Shown piece after piece: positions 17,481-25,692 of a stretch of 64,000 bases of DNA. Position 1 is the stretch's first letter. The number at the start of each line of letters is the position of its first letter. A program made the position numbers and the translations under genes. Source of the stretch: Clostridia bacterium (GTDB taxonomy: Bacteria > Bacillota > TC1 > UBA5767); contig CP069393.1 in assembly GCA_016887505.1 (NCBI GenBank), forward strand, positions 1,846,001 through 1,910,000. Reading direction: 5' to 3'. The notes under the pieces were generated by a model. The model was not told where the DNA came from and made no database searches. It saw nothing but the letters and a program-made list of their open reading frames with translations.

Positions 17481-19229
17481 ATGCTTAATATTTATGATGC
17501 GGAATCACTTGAAAAATATTCTTCCGCTGTGACACTATCCGATATGGAAATCTTTATTTTTCCAGAGCTAATGTTCTCATTGGTTCTTGCCAATATCATG
17601 AGCCCAACCATCTGGAAATGGAAACAAGCAGATTGGTTTTCAAAAATGGATAGTTTGAATGATTATCGAAAAGTCTTACGCGTAAAGCAATATATTATGG
17701 ATAATTATGACTTTAATCTAGACTTAGATACATGGGGACTTACCAAAAAAGATATCGAGAAAGAACGCTTCAAACAGTTTGTGGACGATGACACTCTCTC
17801 CAAAAGCAATGCTCTGTTTGGCTATGAAGGAGACAAGTACTATTTTGATATGGATATCCGCAAACATTTTGGTTTAGAAAAATATGATTCGGATACCATA
17901 CCCTATTGGAAAACTGAAACACCCGAGGCCATGGAGAATTTCTACCGCCGTCCTGGATACAAGAAAGGCGCAGGAGAATGTGTCTCCTTTTCCACCTTGT
18001 ATTATGCAGCATTATTTATCATGGCCGGTGTACCTACTGAGAAAATGTATATGATTGCTACCCCACTGCATTCTCAAAATTTTGTGGAAATTAAAGGTGG
18101 TCTACTTACGAATAACCGTAGACTAGTAACTAAGAATATGTGGTTCAATGGAACCGTTCTTTCACATAAAGCAAAGCGTGCCTTGGTTAATGAACATATC
18201 ACGTTTATTGCAAACTCAAATGGTTATATTCACCGTGTTTATGATCAAGCTACTCTACCCCAAGAAGATTTTGAAAACTTTCAAAATGAATTGAAAGATT
18301 TCTTGGTTACAGATGTAAGCTACGAAATCATTGCGAACTTTTTGCGAGAATTCAATAATCGACAGTGCTGTTTCCAATTTGAAACGGAGCGTTTTGGAAA
18401 AACACTCTATATACCTGCGGAGGATGTTTATCGTTATGAACACAGAAGTCCTTATCAAGTGGGTACGAATACCCAAAGTAAATTACTAGATTCTATTGAA
18501 GAAGATGATTTCTATAGCAACCCACTAGAAGGTAGGGTCAGCCTGAAAACCATTGAATTATTCTTCAAAGACAACCAAATCCATATCAAGGAATTGGAAA
18601 AGAATCCAAGCATAATCACAGATCAGTTGTCTCAAATCTGTAAAAAAGCGCATGAGATTGTACCTGACCTTCTTGATTTTTGTAAAACGGAGCCCATGCT
18701 TCCTTCTTATGAAGGAAAAACCTTTAAAGCGCAAAAAGAGGATCTCACTTTACGCAACCTCACTTCAAGAGAAGAAATCATCAGCTACCTAAGAAGCTTA
18801 AAAGACACCTCGGAAATTGCCGGACTAGCCTTTATGGCATATAGAGAAGTAACGGGAGATTACTGGTACCCATTCCTTAAGGCGGCATTGGAGCGTAATC
18901 CAGTAAGCATAGAGATGTTCTCTGAGCAGTCCATCGATGAAGCCTATCAAATTCTACTAGAGTTTGGTGAGGACTCCATTTATAGTGAAAATAGATTGGC
19001 TCAGCCAGATGAAGTAGCTAATTTCCGGACCGGAGATGGCATAGAAAAAGCAATTCTTTTATGGAATCTGGCAAAAAGAAAACACCCTGATGCAGTAATC
19101 GAACTGACTCTCAATAATGCTACGGCTGTCATTACCGGACTTGAAAAGAACTATGAATTTGCCACAAACAAAAATGTTGCTTTACCAGAAAAGATGAGTG
19201 AAATGTTAAAAGAACTAGGCATAGCCTAG
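17481..19229 (+). CDS. Large transglutaminase-like protein of unknown function
   Basis: A 582-residue protein I cannot assign to a named family. No signal peptide or clear membrane helix is visible, although residues 28-40 are hydrophobic. Residues about 160-225 resemble a transglutaminase/protease-like core: GAGECVSFSTLYYAALFIMA puts Cys167 at the start of a helix, TPLHSQNFVEI gives His197, and KNMWFNG may supply the third residue. The C-terminal 230 residues are helical and acidic. The start follows TTGAGGAGGAAAT. It is divergent from the MFS gene and monocistronic, and its last codons lie inside its own terminator. Enzymatic role is inference. Confidence 0.6.
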   Translation: MLNIYDAESLEKYSSAVTLSDMEIFIFPELMFSLVLANIMSPTIWKWKQADWFSKMDSLNDYRKVLRVKQYIMDNYDFNLDLDTWGLTKKDIEKERFKQFVDDDTLSKSNALFGYEGDKYYFDMDIRKHFGLEKYDSDTIPYWKTETPEAMENFYRRPGYKKGAGECVSFSTLYYAALFIMAGVPTEKMYMIATPLHSQNFVEIKGGLLTNNRRLVTKNMWFNGTVLSHKAKRALVNEHITFIANSNGYIHRVYDQATLPQEDFENFQNELKDFLVTDVSYEIIANFLREFNNRQCCFQFETERFGKTLYIPAEDVYRYEHRSPYQVGTNTQSKLLDSIEEDDFYSNPLEGRVSLKTIELFFKDNQIHIKELEKNPSIITDQLSQICKKAHEIVPDLLDFCKTEPMLPSYEGKTFKAQKEDLTLRNLTSREEIISYLRSLKDTSEIAGLAFMAYREVTGDYWYPFLKAALERNPVSIEMFSEQSIDEAYQILLEFGEDSIYSENRLAQPDEVANFRTGDGIEKAILLWNLAKRKHPDAVIELTLNNATAVITGLEKNYEFATNKNVALPEKMSEMLKELGIA

Positions 19230-19240
19230 TTCTTTTTTTT
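19211..19240 (+). terminator. Intrinsic terminator overlapping the stop codon
   Basis: AGAACTAGGC and GCCTAGTTCT pair around ATA, followed by nine T. The last two sense codons and the TAG stop of the transglutaminase-like gene are inside the stem. Confidence 0.9.
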
Positions 19241-19455
19241 TGAATTTTGTAGAAAATGGGAGAATAAGGGAGTATATGCCTGTAATCATAAGAACGCTTA
19301 TTTTGATGTCAACAGTAGTCTACCACACCCGAAGCCTGCTTATTTCAGCCTTGAATCCCCGCCTTTCCACTACTACCCCTTATATGGTAGGATTGCATTC
19401 GGTACAGGGAAACCGTACTAGTAGTAAATCTGGACATAAGGAAAGGTAGATTGAA
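19241..19455 (+). other. Intergenic leader with inverted repeat before the glucosaminidase gene
   Basis: No convincing gene. ACTACTA (from 19371) can pair with TAGTAGT (19419-19425), enclosing an inner CGGT/ACCG stem. A short frame from 19276 with a weak ribosome site codes only for low-complexity Ser/Thr-rich sequence. This may be a structured 5' leader or a regulatory region. I cannot match it to a known riboswitch. Confidence 0.3.
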
Positions 19456-20133
19456 ATGAGAAGAAAACAACACGTGGCCGACAAGAAATTTTTCTTGATT
19501 GTTGCGACTATCGTATTGCTCTCCGTCTTGCTCTCATCCAATTATTCTTACGCCACCACAGAAGGAAATTCTTCCGTTAGTAATCCTGTCTTAAAACGGG
19601 CTAATGCAGAAGATCTAAATATAACTATGGAACCCATTGCTGTGCGACAGCCTCGGTTACCCCAGACTTCCTCTGAACTGGACATTGAATATTTGAATAT
19701 GAGCTTAGTCAGCCAGACCAACATGAGTGCAAAAGATTTAGATGCAGTCTTTGAAGGAACAGGTATGGAAGGTTTAGGTGAAGCATTTAAAGAAGCAGAA
19801 TCCCTTTACGATATTAATGCAGCAGCCCTAGCCTCAATTGCGATTCATGAAAGTGCTTGGGGTGCTAGCTCCTATGCTAGAAACCGCAATAACCTATTTG
19901 GTTTTGCAGCATATACCAATAGTCCCAACTCCGCTAAGGGTTTCGATACTAAAGAAAGTTGTGTACTATACGTAGCCGATTTCTTGAAGACAAATTATCT
20001 AGAAGAAGACGGCAAATACTATGTAGATGCCACCTTAGCTGGTATCAATCCTATTTATGCAGCTGATACAAGCTGGAAACACAATATTTCGACCATCTGG
20101 GAACGTCTTGAAAATGGATATTTTCTTCACTAG
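19456..20133 (+). CDS. Secreted glucosaminidase-domain cell-wall hydrolase
   Basis: Probable N-acetylglucosaminidase acting on peptidoglycan. It has 225 residues. Residues 1-33 are a signal peptide (basic start, FFLIVATIVLLSVLLSS, then YSYATT). The GH73-like domain covers about 100-225 with SLYDINAAALASIAIHESAWG, the probable catalytic Glu in HESAWG, and ARNRNNLFGFAAY. Before the domain is an unstructured linker. No cell-wall-binding repeats are present. AAGGAAAGG lies nine bases before the ATG. It is monocistronic. Confidence 0.85.
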   Translation: MRRKQHVADKKFFLIVATIVLLSVLLSSNYSYATTEGNSSVSNPVLKRANAEDLNITMEPIAVRQPRLPQTSSELDIEYLNMSLVSQTNMSAKDLDAVFEGTGMEGLGEAFKEAESLYDINAAALASIAIHESAWGASSYARNRNNLFGFAAYTNSPNSAKGFDTKESCVLYVADFLKTNYLEEDGKYYVDATLAGINPIYAADTSWKHNISTIWERLENGYFLH

Positions 20134-20222
20134 TTAAGTACAAACGTGGAAATATTCTCGAGATAACATAAAAATATAGACATAGTTCATGCACAATATC
20201 ATACGTAAATATTGACTGATAT

Positions 20223-20278
20223 AATCCCCTTGTAGTAGGCAGGTAAGAAGTTGCACTGTTTACCATAAGGGGATTTTT
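20223..20278 (+). terminator. Terminator-like structure with a long structured loop
   Basis: AATCCCCTT (20223) pairs with AAGGGGATT (20267) and is followed by TTT. The 35-base interior contains a second stem (GGTAA with TTACC). It lies 90 bases after the glucosaminidase stop and probably ends that transcript; the elaborate loop leaves a small RNA possible. The rest of the 20134-20369 gap shows no gene. Confidence 0.55.
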
Positions 20279-20361
20279 CTGTTGATGCTAGTTGATAATT
20301 GAATAAGAAGGTTTAGAGCCTGTATCTATTCAAGAAAATCTATGGTCTAAAAGTTACAAAC

Positions 20362-20409
20362 AAAAATGCCAAATCCTAGTTCCTCATTTGAGGAAAAACT
20401 AAGATTTGA
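20362..20409 (-). terminator. Intrinsic terminator after the hydroxyacid dehydrogenase gene
   Basis: On the minus strand CAAATCTTAG pairs with CTAGGATTTG through CCTC/GAGG and a small loop, followed by GCATTTTTG. Confidence 0.65.
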
Positions 20410-20423
20410 CATCATAATACAGT

Positions 20424-21371
20424 TTATTTTATTAAATTCGAGGGACTGCTACCCCTATCTACTTCTAAAAAGCCCTCTATGCCCTCACAGAACATCTTTT
20501 GGCATACTTCTAGGGTATCTGTACCAGCGTGTGGCATAAGCACCGTTTTATGGCTTTTCAGTAATCCTGGATGAACATGGGGTTCATGTTCGAATACATC
20601 TAAGGCAGCCCCCGCAATTTGTTGGTCCTCCAAAGCATTTACCAATGCCTCTTCGTCCACAACTTTTCCTCGAGCTGTATTAATTAAGAATGCACTCTTT
20701 TTCATTAAACGTAAGACATTTTGATTAACCAAATGATAACTACTTTTGCTAAGAGGCATATTCAAACTTACCACATCCATTTTGGTAAATAGATCTTCTA
20801 GGGGTAAATATGTGACCTGATGTTTCTCTTCTTCTGCTTGACTCAATTTATTTCGATTATGGTAATACACTTTCATGCCCATCGCTGTGGCACGTCGCGC
20901 TAAAGCTTTTCCGATTCGTCCCAACCCAATGATGCCCAAGGTTTTACCATATAATGTCGTTCCTGGATTTTTCATAACGCCAAATTCGACTATTTCCGCC
21001 CGCATTCCCGCATCAATCTCTGGGATGCGACGACATAAGGCCAACAGTAAGCCCATTGCTAACTCTGCTGTTGATTCTGTCACCGAATTAGGAGTATTGG
21101 TTGCAAGAACGCCTCTTTCCTGACAGGCTGCTACATCAATATTATCGAAACCTACACCATATGAATTTACTGCTTGTAGGTTATGAGCTATATTCAGTAG
21201 CTCACGGTCCACAGTCTGCTGACATGCAATAATATAGTGAGCCTGTTGAGCACGCTCAAGGTACTCTGAACGACTATAACTAATCTCAGGCATATCCAAT
21301 TCGAATACATCTTGCCAATTCTTATAATTACATATTGGAATATTCTGCGTAATCAGTAGCTTCTTTTTCAT
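20424..21371 (-). CDS. NAD-dependent D-2-hydroxyacid dehydrogenase
   Basis: Reversible reduction of a 2-oxoacid to a D-2-hydroxyacid. It has 315 residues. The nucleotide-binding motif is GKTLGIIGLGRIGKALARRA (about residues 145-164); the catalytic Arg, Glu and His lie in LINTARGKVVDEEALVNAL, AALDVFEHEP and LMPHAGT. The N-terminal substrate domain has VNSYGVGFDNIDVAACQERG. The ATG at 21371 follows AGGAGGAAGC. It is 45 bases downstream of the diaminopropionate lyase gene and probably in the same transcript. It could consume a keto acid produced nearby, but the substrate is unknown. Confidence 0.88.
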   Translation of the reverse strand: MKKKLLITQNIPICNYKNWQDVFELDMPEISYSRSEYLERAQQAHYIIACQQTVDRELLNIAHNLQAVNSYGVGFDNIDVAACQERGVLATNTPNSVTESTAELAMGLLLALCRRIPEIDAGMRAEIVEFGVMKNPGTTLYGKTLGIIGLGRIGKALARRATAMGMKVYYHNRNKLSQAEEEKHQVTYLPLEDLFTKMDVVSLNMPLSKSSYHLVNQNVLRLMKKSAFLINTARGKVVDEEALVNALEDQQIAGAALDVFEHEPHVHPGLLKSHKTVLMPHAGTDTLEVCQKMFCEGIEGFLEVDRGSSPSNLIK

Positions 21372-21416
21372 GCTTCCTCCTGAAAGTCTGCGTCTTGTTT
21401 CCACATGTTTCAGAAA

Positions 21417-22652
21417 CTATTTTTCCTCAGATGGTAAACGATATTTCCCATCCCAAAGAATTTCTCCATAATTCACAGGATCCGTGTCACCTTCCGTATT
21501 GAAAAACAGCACTTCAGAACTTTCATTTAAATCCAGTTCTTCCCTAATTGTGGCAAACTCTTCATTCCTCATCATCAAGGATAATAAACCAATCCCAACA
21601 GCACCTGATTCACCAGATACAATTTTCTGGTCATTGCCTAGGGGATTTGCTAATACCCTAACACCCCTAGCAGCAATCGTATCGTCACAAGTAACAAATA
21701 AATCAGAGAAATCTCTAAGAATTTCCCATGCCATAGGACTTGGAACGCCGCAGGCCAGGCCTACCATGATGGTCTTTAAATCGCCCTCTACTATATGTGG
21801 TTTACCATCATTTGCCTTTGCTGATTCAAAAATGCAGGCAGCCTCATCCGGTTCAACGATGATAATCTTTGGCGCGTTCTCTTTACCATAAATATTAACA
21901 AAGTATCCAGCAATAGCACCTGCCATTCCGCCTACACCTGCTTGCAGAAATACATGAGTAGGTTTTCGTATACCTTTTAAGGCCATTTGATCCACTACTT
22001 CAGCTGCCATCGTAGTATAGCCTTGCATAATCCAGCGAGGAATATCTGTGTAACCTTCCCATGCAGTATCTTGAATAAGGTAACCACCAATTTCTTCAGC
22101 CTTTTGCTGTGCTTTCAAAACTGTATCGTCATAGTTCAAATCTGTGACGATTGCCTCAGCGCCCGTTTCGCGAATCGCTTCCACTCTTCTCTTAGCAGAA
22201 TTTTTAGGTAAGTAGACAATAGCTTTTTGTCCTAGCTGGCTTGCTGCCCAAGAAATTCCTCTTCCATGATTACCATCTGTTGCTGTTACGAATGGAACAT
22301 CACCGATTTCATTTTTTGCCTCTGATTTAATGTAATCAAAGTCAATCTCTGATACATCAACACCTAGTTTTTGGCAAATAAGTTGAGTTATGGCATACGT
22401 TCCTCCTAAAACCTTAAAAGCGTTCAAACCAAACCTTGAAGATTCGTCTTTTACCAAAATACTCTTAAGACCCAGTGCCTTGGAAAGATTTTCTAAACTC
22501 ACCAATGGTGTTGCCTCATAGTTATCGAAACTCATATGAAACTCTCGGGCTTTTACTACTTCTTCAACTGAAAAATCAGCAGGTATCTCAACATTTTTGG
22601 GTTTGTTGTTTTTTATTGTTTTCACTTTGATTGGACCTGTGGTAATTTGCAT
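21417..22652 (-). CDS. dpaL: 2,3-Diaminopropionate ammonia-lyase
   Basis: PLP enzyme that converts 2,3-diaminopropionate to pyruvate and two ammonia (E. coli YgeX). It has 411 residues. The PLP lysine lies in RFGLNAFKVLGG (about residue 79), FVTATDGNHGRGISWAA is the phosphate-side loop, FLQAGVGGMAGAIAGYF is the glycine-rich PLP phosphate loop and GESGAVGIG lies near the end. This long form with an N-terminal extension fits DpaL better than threonine synthase or dehydratase. In E. coli ygeX lies near xanthine dehydrogenase-type genes; here such genes are 32 kb away. Confidence 0.9.
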   Translation of the reverse strand: MQITTGPIKVKTIKNNKPKNVEIPADFSVEEVVKAREFHMSFDNYEATPLVSLENLSKALGLKSILVKDESSRFGLNAFKVLGGTYAITQLICQKLGVDVSEIDFDYIKSEAKNEIGDVPFVTATDGNHGRGISWAASQLGQKAIVYLPKNSAKRRVEAIRETGAEAIVTDLNYDDTVLKAQQKAEEIGGYLIQDTAWEGYTDIPRWIMQGYTTMAAEVVDQMALKGIRKPTHVFLQAGVGGMAGAIAGYFVNIYGKENAPKIIIVEPDEAACIFESAKANDGKPHIVEGDLKTIMVGLACGVPSPMAWEILRDFSDLFVTCDDTIAARGVRVLANPLGNDQKIVSGESGAVGIGLLSLMMRNEEFATIREELDLNESSEVLFFNTEGDTDPVNYGEILWDGKYRLPSEEK

Positions 22653-22709
22653 AATTCCTCCTTGTAGGTTTCCTTTTTCATCTCTCTATTTGTTAATGAG
22701 ATGTTACAG

Positions 22710-22732
22710 ATTTTTGCTGCTATAGCAAAAAT
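22710..22732. repeat. Inverted repeat between dpaL and tRNA deaminase gene
   Basis: ATTTTTGCT and AGCAAAAAT flank a five-base spacer in the dpaL upstream region. It could be an operator for dpaL or a weak terminator for the deaminase gene; it has no GC-rich stem. Confidence 0.35.
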
Positions 22733-22742
22733 ACAGAAATAA

Positions 22743-23192
22743 TTATTTTCTGATATTAGCAAAAAATGTCTCTAGTATCTTCTGGGACTCCTCTTCTGCA
22801 AATCCACTGAGAACTTCTATCTGATGGTTGTATACATTATCGAATAATGCTCTTCCTCTTGATTCAATGGCCCCTCGGTCATTATCTCTAGCACCATAAA
22901 CCAGGGTAGAGACTCGTGCTTGTAGGATAGCGGATGCACACATTGCACATGGTTCCAGGGTTACGTATAAAGAACACCCATCCATACGCCAGTTACCAAG
23001 AACGCGGCATGCCTCGCGTATGGCCAATAATTCTGCATGAGCCGTGGGATCCTGCCATGCTTCTTTGCGATTATGTGCTTTAGCAAGAACTACTCCCTGC
23101 TTCACCACGACAGCACCAACCGGTACCTCATTTTCATGCAAAGCAATTTGTGCCTCATGCAATGCGATTTTCATATAATCCATGTGCTTCAT
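22743..23192 (-). CDS. tadA: tRNA-specific adenosine deaminase (A34 to inosine)
   Basis: Deaminates A34 in tRNA-Arg(ACG), allowing inosine wobble reading. It has 149 residues. Zinc-binding and catalytic motifs are DPTAHAELLAI (His and proton-shuttle Glu) and LEPCAMCASAI (two Cys). The ATG at 23192 follows AGAGGTAGCT. Its substrate, tRNA-Arg(ACG), is encoded at 48.3 kb in this window. It lies just downstream of tRNA-Arg(CCT) and its terminator, so it probably has its own promoter. Confidence 0.94.
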   Translation of the reverse strand: MKHMDYMKIALHEAQIALHENEVPVGAVVVKQGVVLAKAHNRKEAWQDPTAHAELLAIREACRVLGNWRMDGCSLYVTLEPCAMCASAILQARVSTLVYGARDNDRGAIESRGRALFDNVYNHQIEVLSGFAEEESQKILETFFANIRK

Positions 23193-23233
23193 AGCTACCT
23201 CTTACGCTAATCATAACAAAATAACGGAAACAT

Positions 23234-23258
23234 AAAAAGGCTTACTGACGTAAGCCTT
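23234..23258 (-). terminator. Intrinsic terminator after tRNA-Arg(CCT)
   Basis: On the minus strand AAGGCTTAC pairs with GTAAGCCTT around a four-base loop and is followed by five T. It begins at the last base of the tRNA. Confidence 0.85.
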
Positions 23259-23334
23259 GGTGCGCCTAGAGAGACTCGAACTCCCGACACATGGTTTAGG
23301 AAACCATTGCTCTATCCACCTGAGCTATAGACGC
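23258..23334 (-). tRNA. tRNA-Arg (anticodon CCT)
   Basis: Cloverleaf on the minus strand. The acceptor GCGTCTA pairs with TAGGCGC with one G-U, the D arm is GCTC...GAGC, the anticodon loop is TTCCTAA (CCT), the T arm has GGTTCGAGT-type sequence (GGAGTTCGAGTCTC), and CCA is encoded. It reads AGG. Confidence 0.95.
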
Positions 23335-23483
23335 AATGCTACGAGAGCTATTATAACATAATCTATCTACTAAGACTAGCATACCTTTATGCAAGACTTT
23401 GGAATGATATTGTTCCTTGTCTTTAGAATAGTTAACAGATCTAGCTCACTAAATTAGCTATGTATATCTACCTTTTGTATTTT

Positions 23484-23621
23484 TTACTTTGCTTTTTTCA
23501 TGGACATAGCTGATATATGCAGCTGTTGATCCAATTGGCTACATACTTCTTGGTAAAATTGTAAACAAAGGTCCAAATTATTTCTAGCACATACTACAAA
23601 ATTCTCATTTCTTTTTAGCAC
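23484..23621 (-). CDS. Possible small protein overlapping the Cys-rich gene
   Basis: An open frame of 45 codons starts at GTG (23621) inside the last codons of the Cys-rich gene and ends at TAA (23484). The product (VLKRNENFVVCARNNLDLCL and on, ending SMKKAK) would be a short, possibly amphipathic helix with three Cys. There is no good ribosome binding site, so translation would depend on coupling to the upstream gene. It may be chance. Confidence 0.22.
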   Translation of the reverse strand: MLKRNENFVVCARNNLDLCLQFYQEVCSQLDQQLHISAMSMKKAK

Positions 23622-23862
23622 TATCGATAACCAAGCCCATTTTACTCATGACATATTCATAACTTTCTTTATTGTGCGGTTTTGTACAGTTTGAGCAGTC
23701 TTTAATATCCTTTTTATTATAATAGAAATTCCCACCGCAGTCTTCACCAAGCATGTATAATGGGCAAAAGCAGAACAAACAGTTAAAGTCCTCCTCTGGC
23801 ACTCCCTTATGGCACGGAAAATATTCGCAGTTTCGATTTTGTACAAATTTATAGTGTTCCAT
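23605..23862 (-). CDS. Cysteine-rich small-domain protein
   Basis: An 85-residue protein of the Cys-rich small domain family (PF04071 type). Its pattern NCEYFPCHKG, NCLFCFCPLYMLGEDCGGNFYY and KDCSNCTKPH gives nine cysteines, probably a metal-binding fold. Function is unknown; members are often stand-alone or fused to cobalamin-related proteins. GAGGTGATAAC precedes the ATG. No cobalamin gene lies nearby. Confidence 0.75.
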   Translation of the reverse strand: MEHYKFVQNRNCEYFPCHKGVPEEDFNCLFCFCPLYMLGEDCGGNFYYNKKDIKDCSNCTKPHNKESYEYVMSKMGLVIDSAKKK

Positions 23863-24067
23863 GTTATCACCTCTATAGTATTATCTTAAAAATACTCAAA
23901 AAGTACAAGATATTTCACTCAGATACAGCTAAGGATCAATTTTTGCCTGCTTTACTGTCCGTATTACTTTGATGATAGAATTATTCTTACTTTTTAGAAG
24001 GAATTTTCTTAGATAACTAGAACTATTAAAGTATGTTGTTAGACATCTAAACTATTGGGAGGTATGT

Positions 24068-25087
24068 ATGAAAAAACTTTTTAAAGGTATTGCACTATTA
24101 TTGATGCTCGCTATGTTGTTTACTGTTGTTGGTTGCGGTGGTGGGGACGCTGAAGAACCTGTCGAAGAACCTGGTGAAGAGCCAGTCGAAGAACCAATGG
24201 ATGTCCCATCCGTAGCCTTGTTGCTTCCTGGTCCTATCAACGACATGGGATGGAATGCATCTGCTTATAGCGGTCTGAAATTAATTGAAGACAATTATGG
24301 GGCTGATGTTTCCTACACTGAGTCAGTAGGCCAATCCGATATGGAAGAAGTATTTCGCAGCTACGCTTCAATCGGATATGACATGATTTTTGGACACGGT
24401 TCTCAGTTTACAGATGCTGCAGTGGCTGTAGCAGCTGAATTCCCAGATACTATGTTTATTCTAGTCAACGGTAATGCTCCAACTGAGCCCAATTTGGCTT
24501 GTGTACAAGTAGCCGATGAACAACAAGGCTTCTTAATGGGTGCTTTTGCTGCTTTAATGACTGAAACTGGTACAATTGGAGTCATTGGTGGTCAAGAAAT
24601 CCCACCAATAACCAATGCTGTTGCTGGATTTATAGCTGGTGCTGAATATGTTGCACCTGATGTTGAAGTACTCTCTAGCATGACTGGCTCGTTTGATGAT
24701 GTAAATGCTGCCAAGGAAACTGCTCTTGCTTTTATTGACAGTGGTGCTGACTATGTTGGTGCGATTGCAAACCAAGCAGGTTTAGGATCTATCGAAGCTT
24801 GTGAAGAACGTGGTGTTTATGCAATCGGTGCAAACCAAGACCAATTTGATATTTCCCCGGATTCAGTAGTCGTATCTGTCTTGAAAGAAGTACCCATTGC
24901 ATTCGATTTTGCTTATAAAACTTTCATAGATGGAAATCTTAAAGCTGAAGTCTACCGTCTAGGTGTAAAAGAAGGTGTTGTATTCTTCTCAAGTTATCAT
25001 GATTTTGAAGACTTTGTTCCTCAAGAAGTTAAAGATCGTATGGCAGAAGTTGAAGCAGAGCTTTCAGCTGGTAATATTGAATTTTAG
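24068..25087 (+). CDS. BMP/PnrA-type solute-binding lipoprotein
   Basis: Surface lipoprotein of the basic membrane protein family, typically a purine nucleoside receptor of an ABC importer. It has 339 residues. The lipoprotein signal ends VVGC with Cys23 as the lipid site; a short low-complexity linker of EEP/VEEP repeats (residues 29-43) follows. The mature part begins SVALLLPGPINDMGWNASAY and has GYDMIFGHGSQF and EVEVLSSMTGSFDDV-like periplasmic-binding features. No permease or ATPase genes lie beside it, which is unusual. Monocistronic, with a terminator nine bases after the stop. Confidence 0.88.
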   Translation: MKKLFKGIALLLMLAMLFTVVGCGGGDAEEPVEEPGEEPVEEPMDVPSVALLLPGPINDMGWNASAYSGLKLIEDNYGADVSYTESVGQSDMEEVFRSYASIGYDMIFGHGSQFTDAAVAVAAEFPDTMFILVNGNAPTEPNLACVQVADEQQGFLMGAFAALMTETGTIGVIGGQEIPPITNAVAGFIAGAEYVAPDVEVLSSMTGSFDDVNAAKETALAFIDSGADYVGAIANQAGLGSIEACEERGVYAIGANQDQFDISPDSVVVSVLKEVPIAFDFAYKTFIDGNLKAEVYRLGVKEGVVFFSSYHDFEDFVPQEVKDRMAEVEAELSAGNIEF

Positions 25088-25095
25088 ATGATTGA

Positions 25096-25133
25096 ATAAT
25101 AAAAGAGGCATCCTAGGATGCCTCTTTTATTAT
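25096..25133. terminator. Bidirectional intrinsic terminator
   Basis: A perfect 38-base palindrome (19-base arms, centre GGCATCCTAGGATGCC) lies between the convergent BMP and DUF2179 genes. Its AT ends give U-runs in both directions. Confidence 0.9.
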
Positions 25134-25141
25134 ATATATTA

Positions 25142-25651
25142 CTATTTCTTTAACCCATATCCACCTGCGATGTTTTTAACATCATATATGTTAATCATCG
25201 CCTCTGGACATATCTCTTTTATCAACTTAACCGCTTCTTTTCTTTTTCTTCTTTTAATATGTATCATGAGTATGCTTTTCCCTGCATCTCTACCTTCACC
25301 CTTTAAATGCGTTACTGCAATATTTTGGGCTCGTAAACCACTCGCTATCTGCATACCATCTCTAATGTCTGCTATGACATGCATGGTGACTAGGCCCACG
25401 CCGATTCTTTCTTCTATTGTACTCCCTAAGTAAATACCACATGCAAAGCCTAGAGCATATGAGACGGCTTGAAGAGGATCGGATTGAATATTTGTTAGGA
25501 TTGTACTCATCAGGTAAATCCAAATGGATATTTCAAACATTCCGAGAATTGAGGCATAAAGCTTCTCCCCTTTGGTCATCAAGACTGTTCGTATTGTCAT
25601 AAATGATATTTCAACAATCTTGGCTGTAAATATAAGAATATAAATAATCAT
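25142..25651 (-). CDS. UPF0316/DUF2179 membrane protein
   Basis: A 169-residue protein with three N-terminal membrane segments (IIYILIFTAKIVEISFMTIR, LYASILGMFEISIWIYLMS, AVSYALGFACGIYLGSTIEE). A soluble C-terminal DUF2179 domain (GLRAQNIAVTHLKGEGRD to INIYDVKNIAGGYG) follows. Function unknown. The start at 25651 follows TAGGAGTGAAT; the longer reading to 25669 is rejected. It is the gene after parB, with parS in between. Confidence 0.82.
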   Translation of the reverse strand: MIIYILIFTAKIVEISFMTIRTVLMTKGEKLYASILGMFEISIWIYLMSTILTNIQSDPLQAVSYALGFACGIYLGSTIEERIGVGLVTMHVIADIRDGMQIASGLRAQNIAVTHLKGEGRDAGKSILMIHIKRRKRKEAVKLIKEICPEAMINIYDVKNIAGGYGLKK

Positions 25652-25676
25652 ATTCACTCCTATAATCAATTTTCAA

Positions 25677-25692
25677 TGTTTCACGTGAAACA
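25677..25692. promoter_or_regulatory. parS centromere-like site
   Basis: TGTTTCACGTGAAACA, an exact match to the 16-base ParB-binding consensus, directly next to the parB stop codon. It loads ParB for origin segregation. I found no second exact copy in this window. Confidence 0.95.

Noticed and set aside
19240-19449. 69-codon frame before the glucosaminidase gene
   Set aside because: Low-complexity Ser/Thr-rich product, weak start and no family pattern; treated as leader.
23646-23870. 74-codon minus-strand frame over the Cys-rich gene
   Set aside because: Shadow in another frame; the Cys-rich reading has the family pattern and ribosome site.
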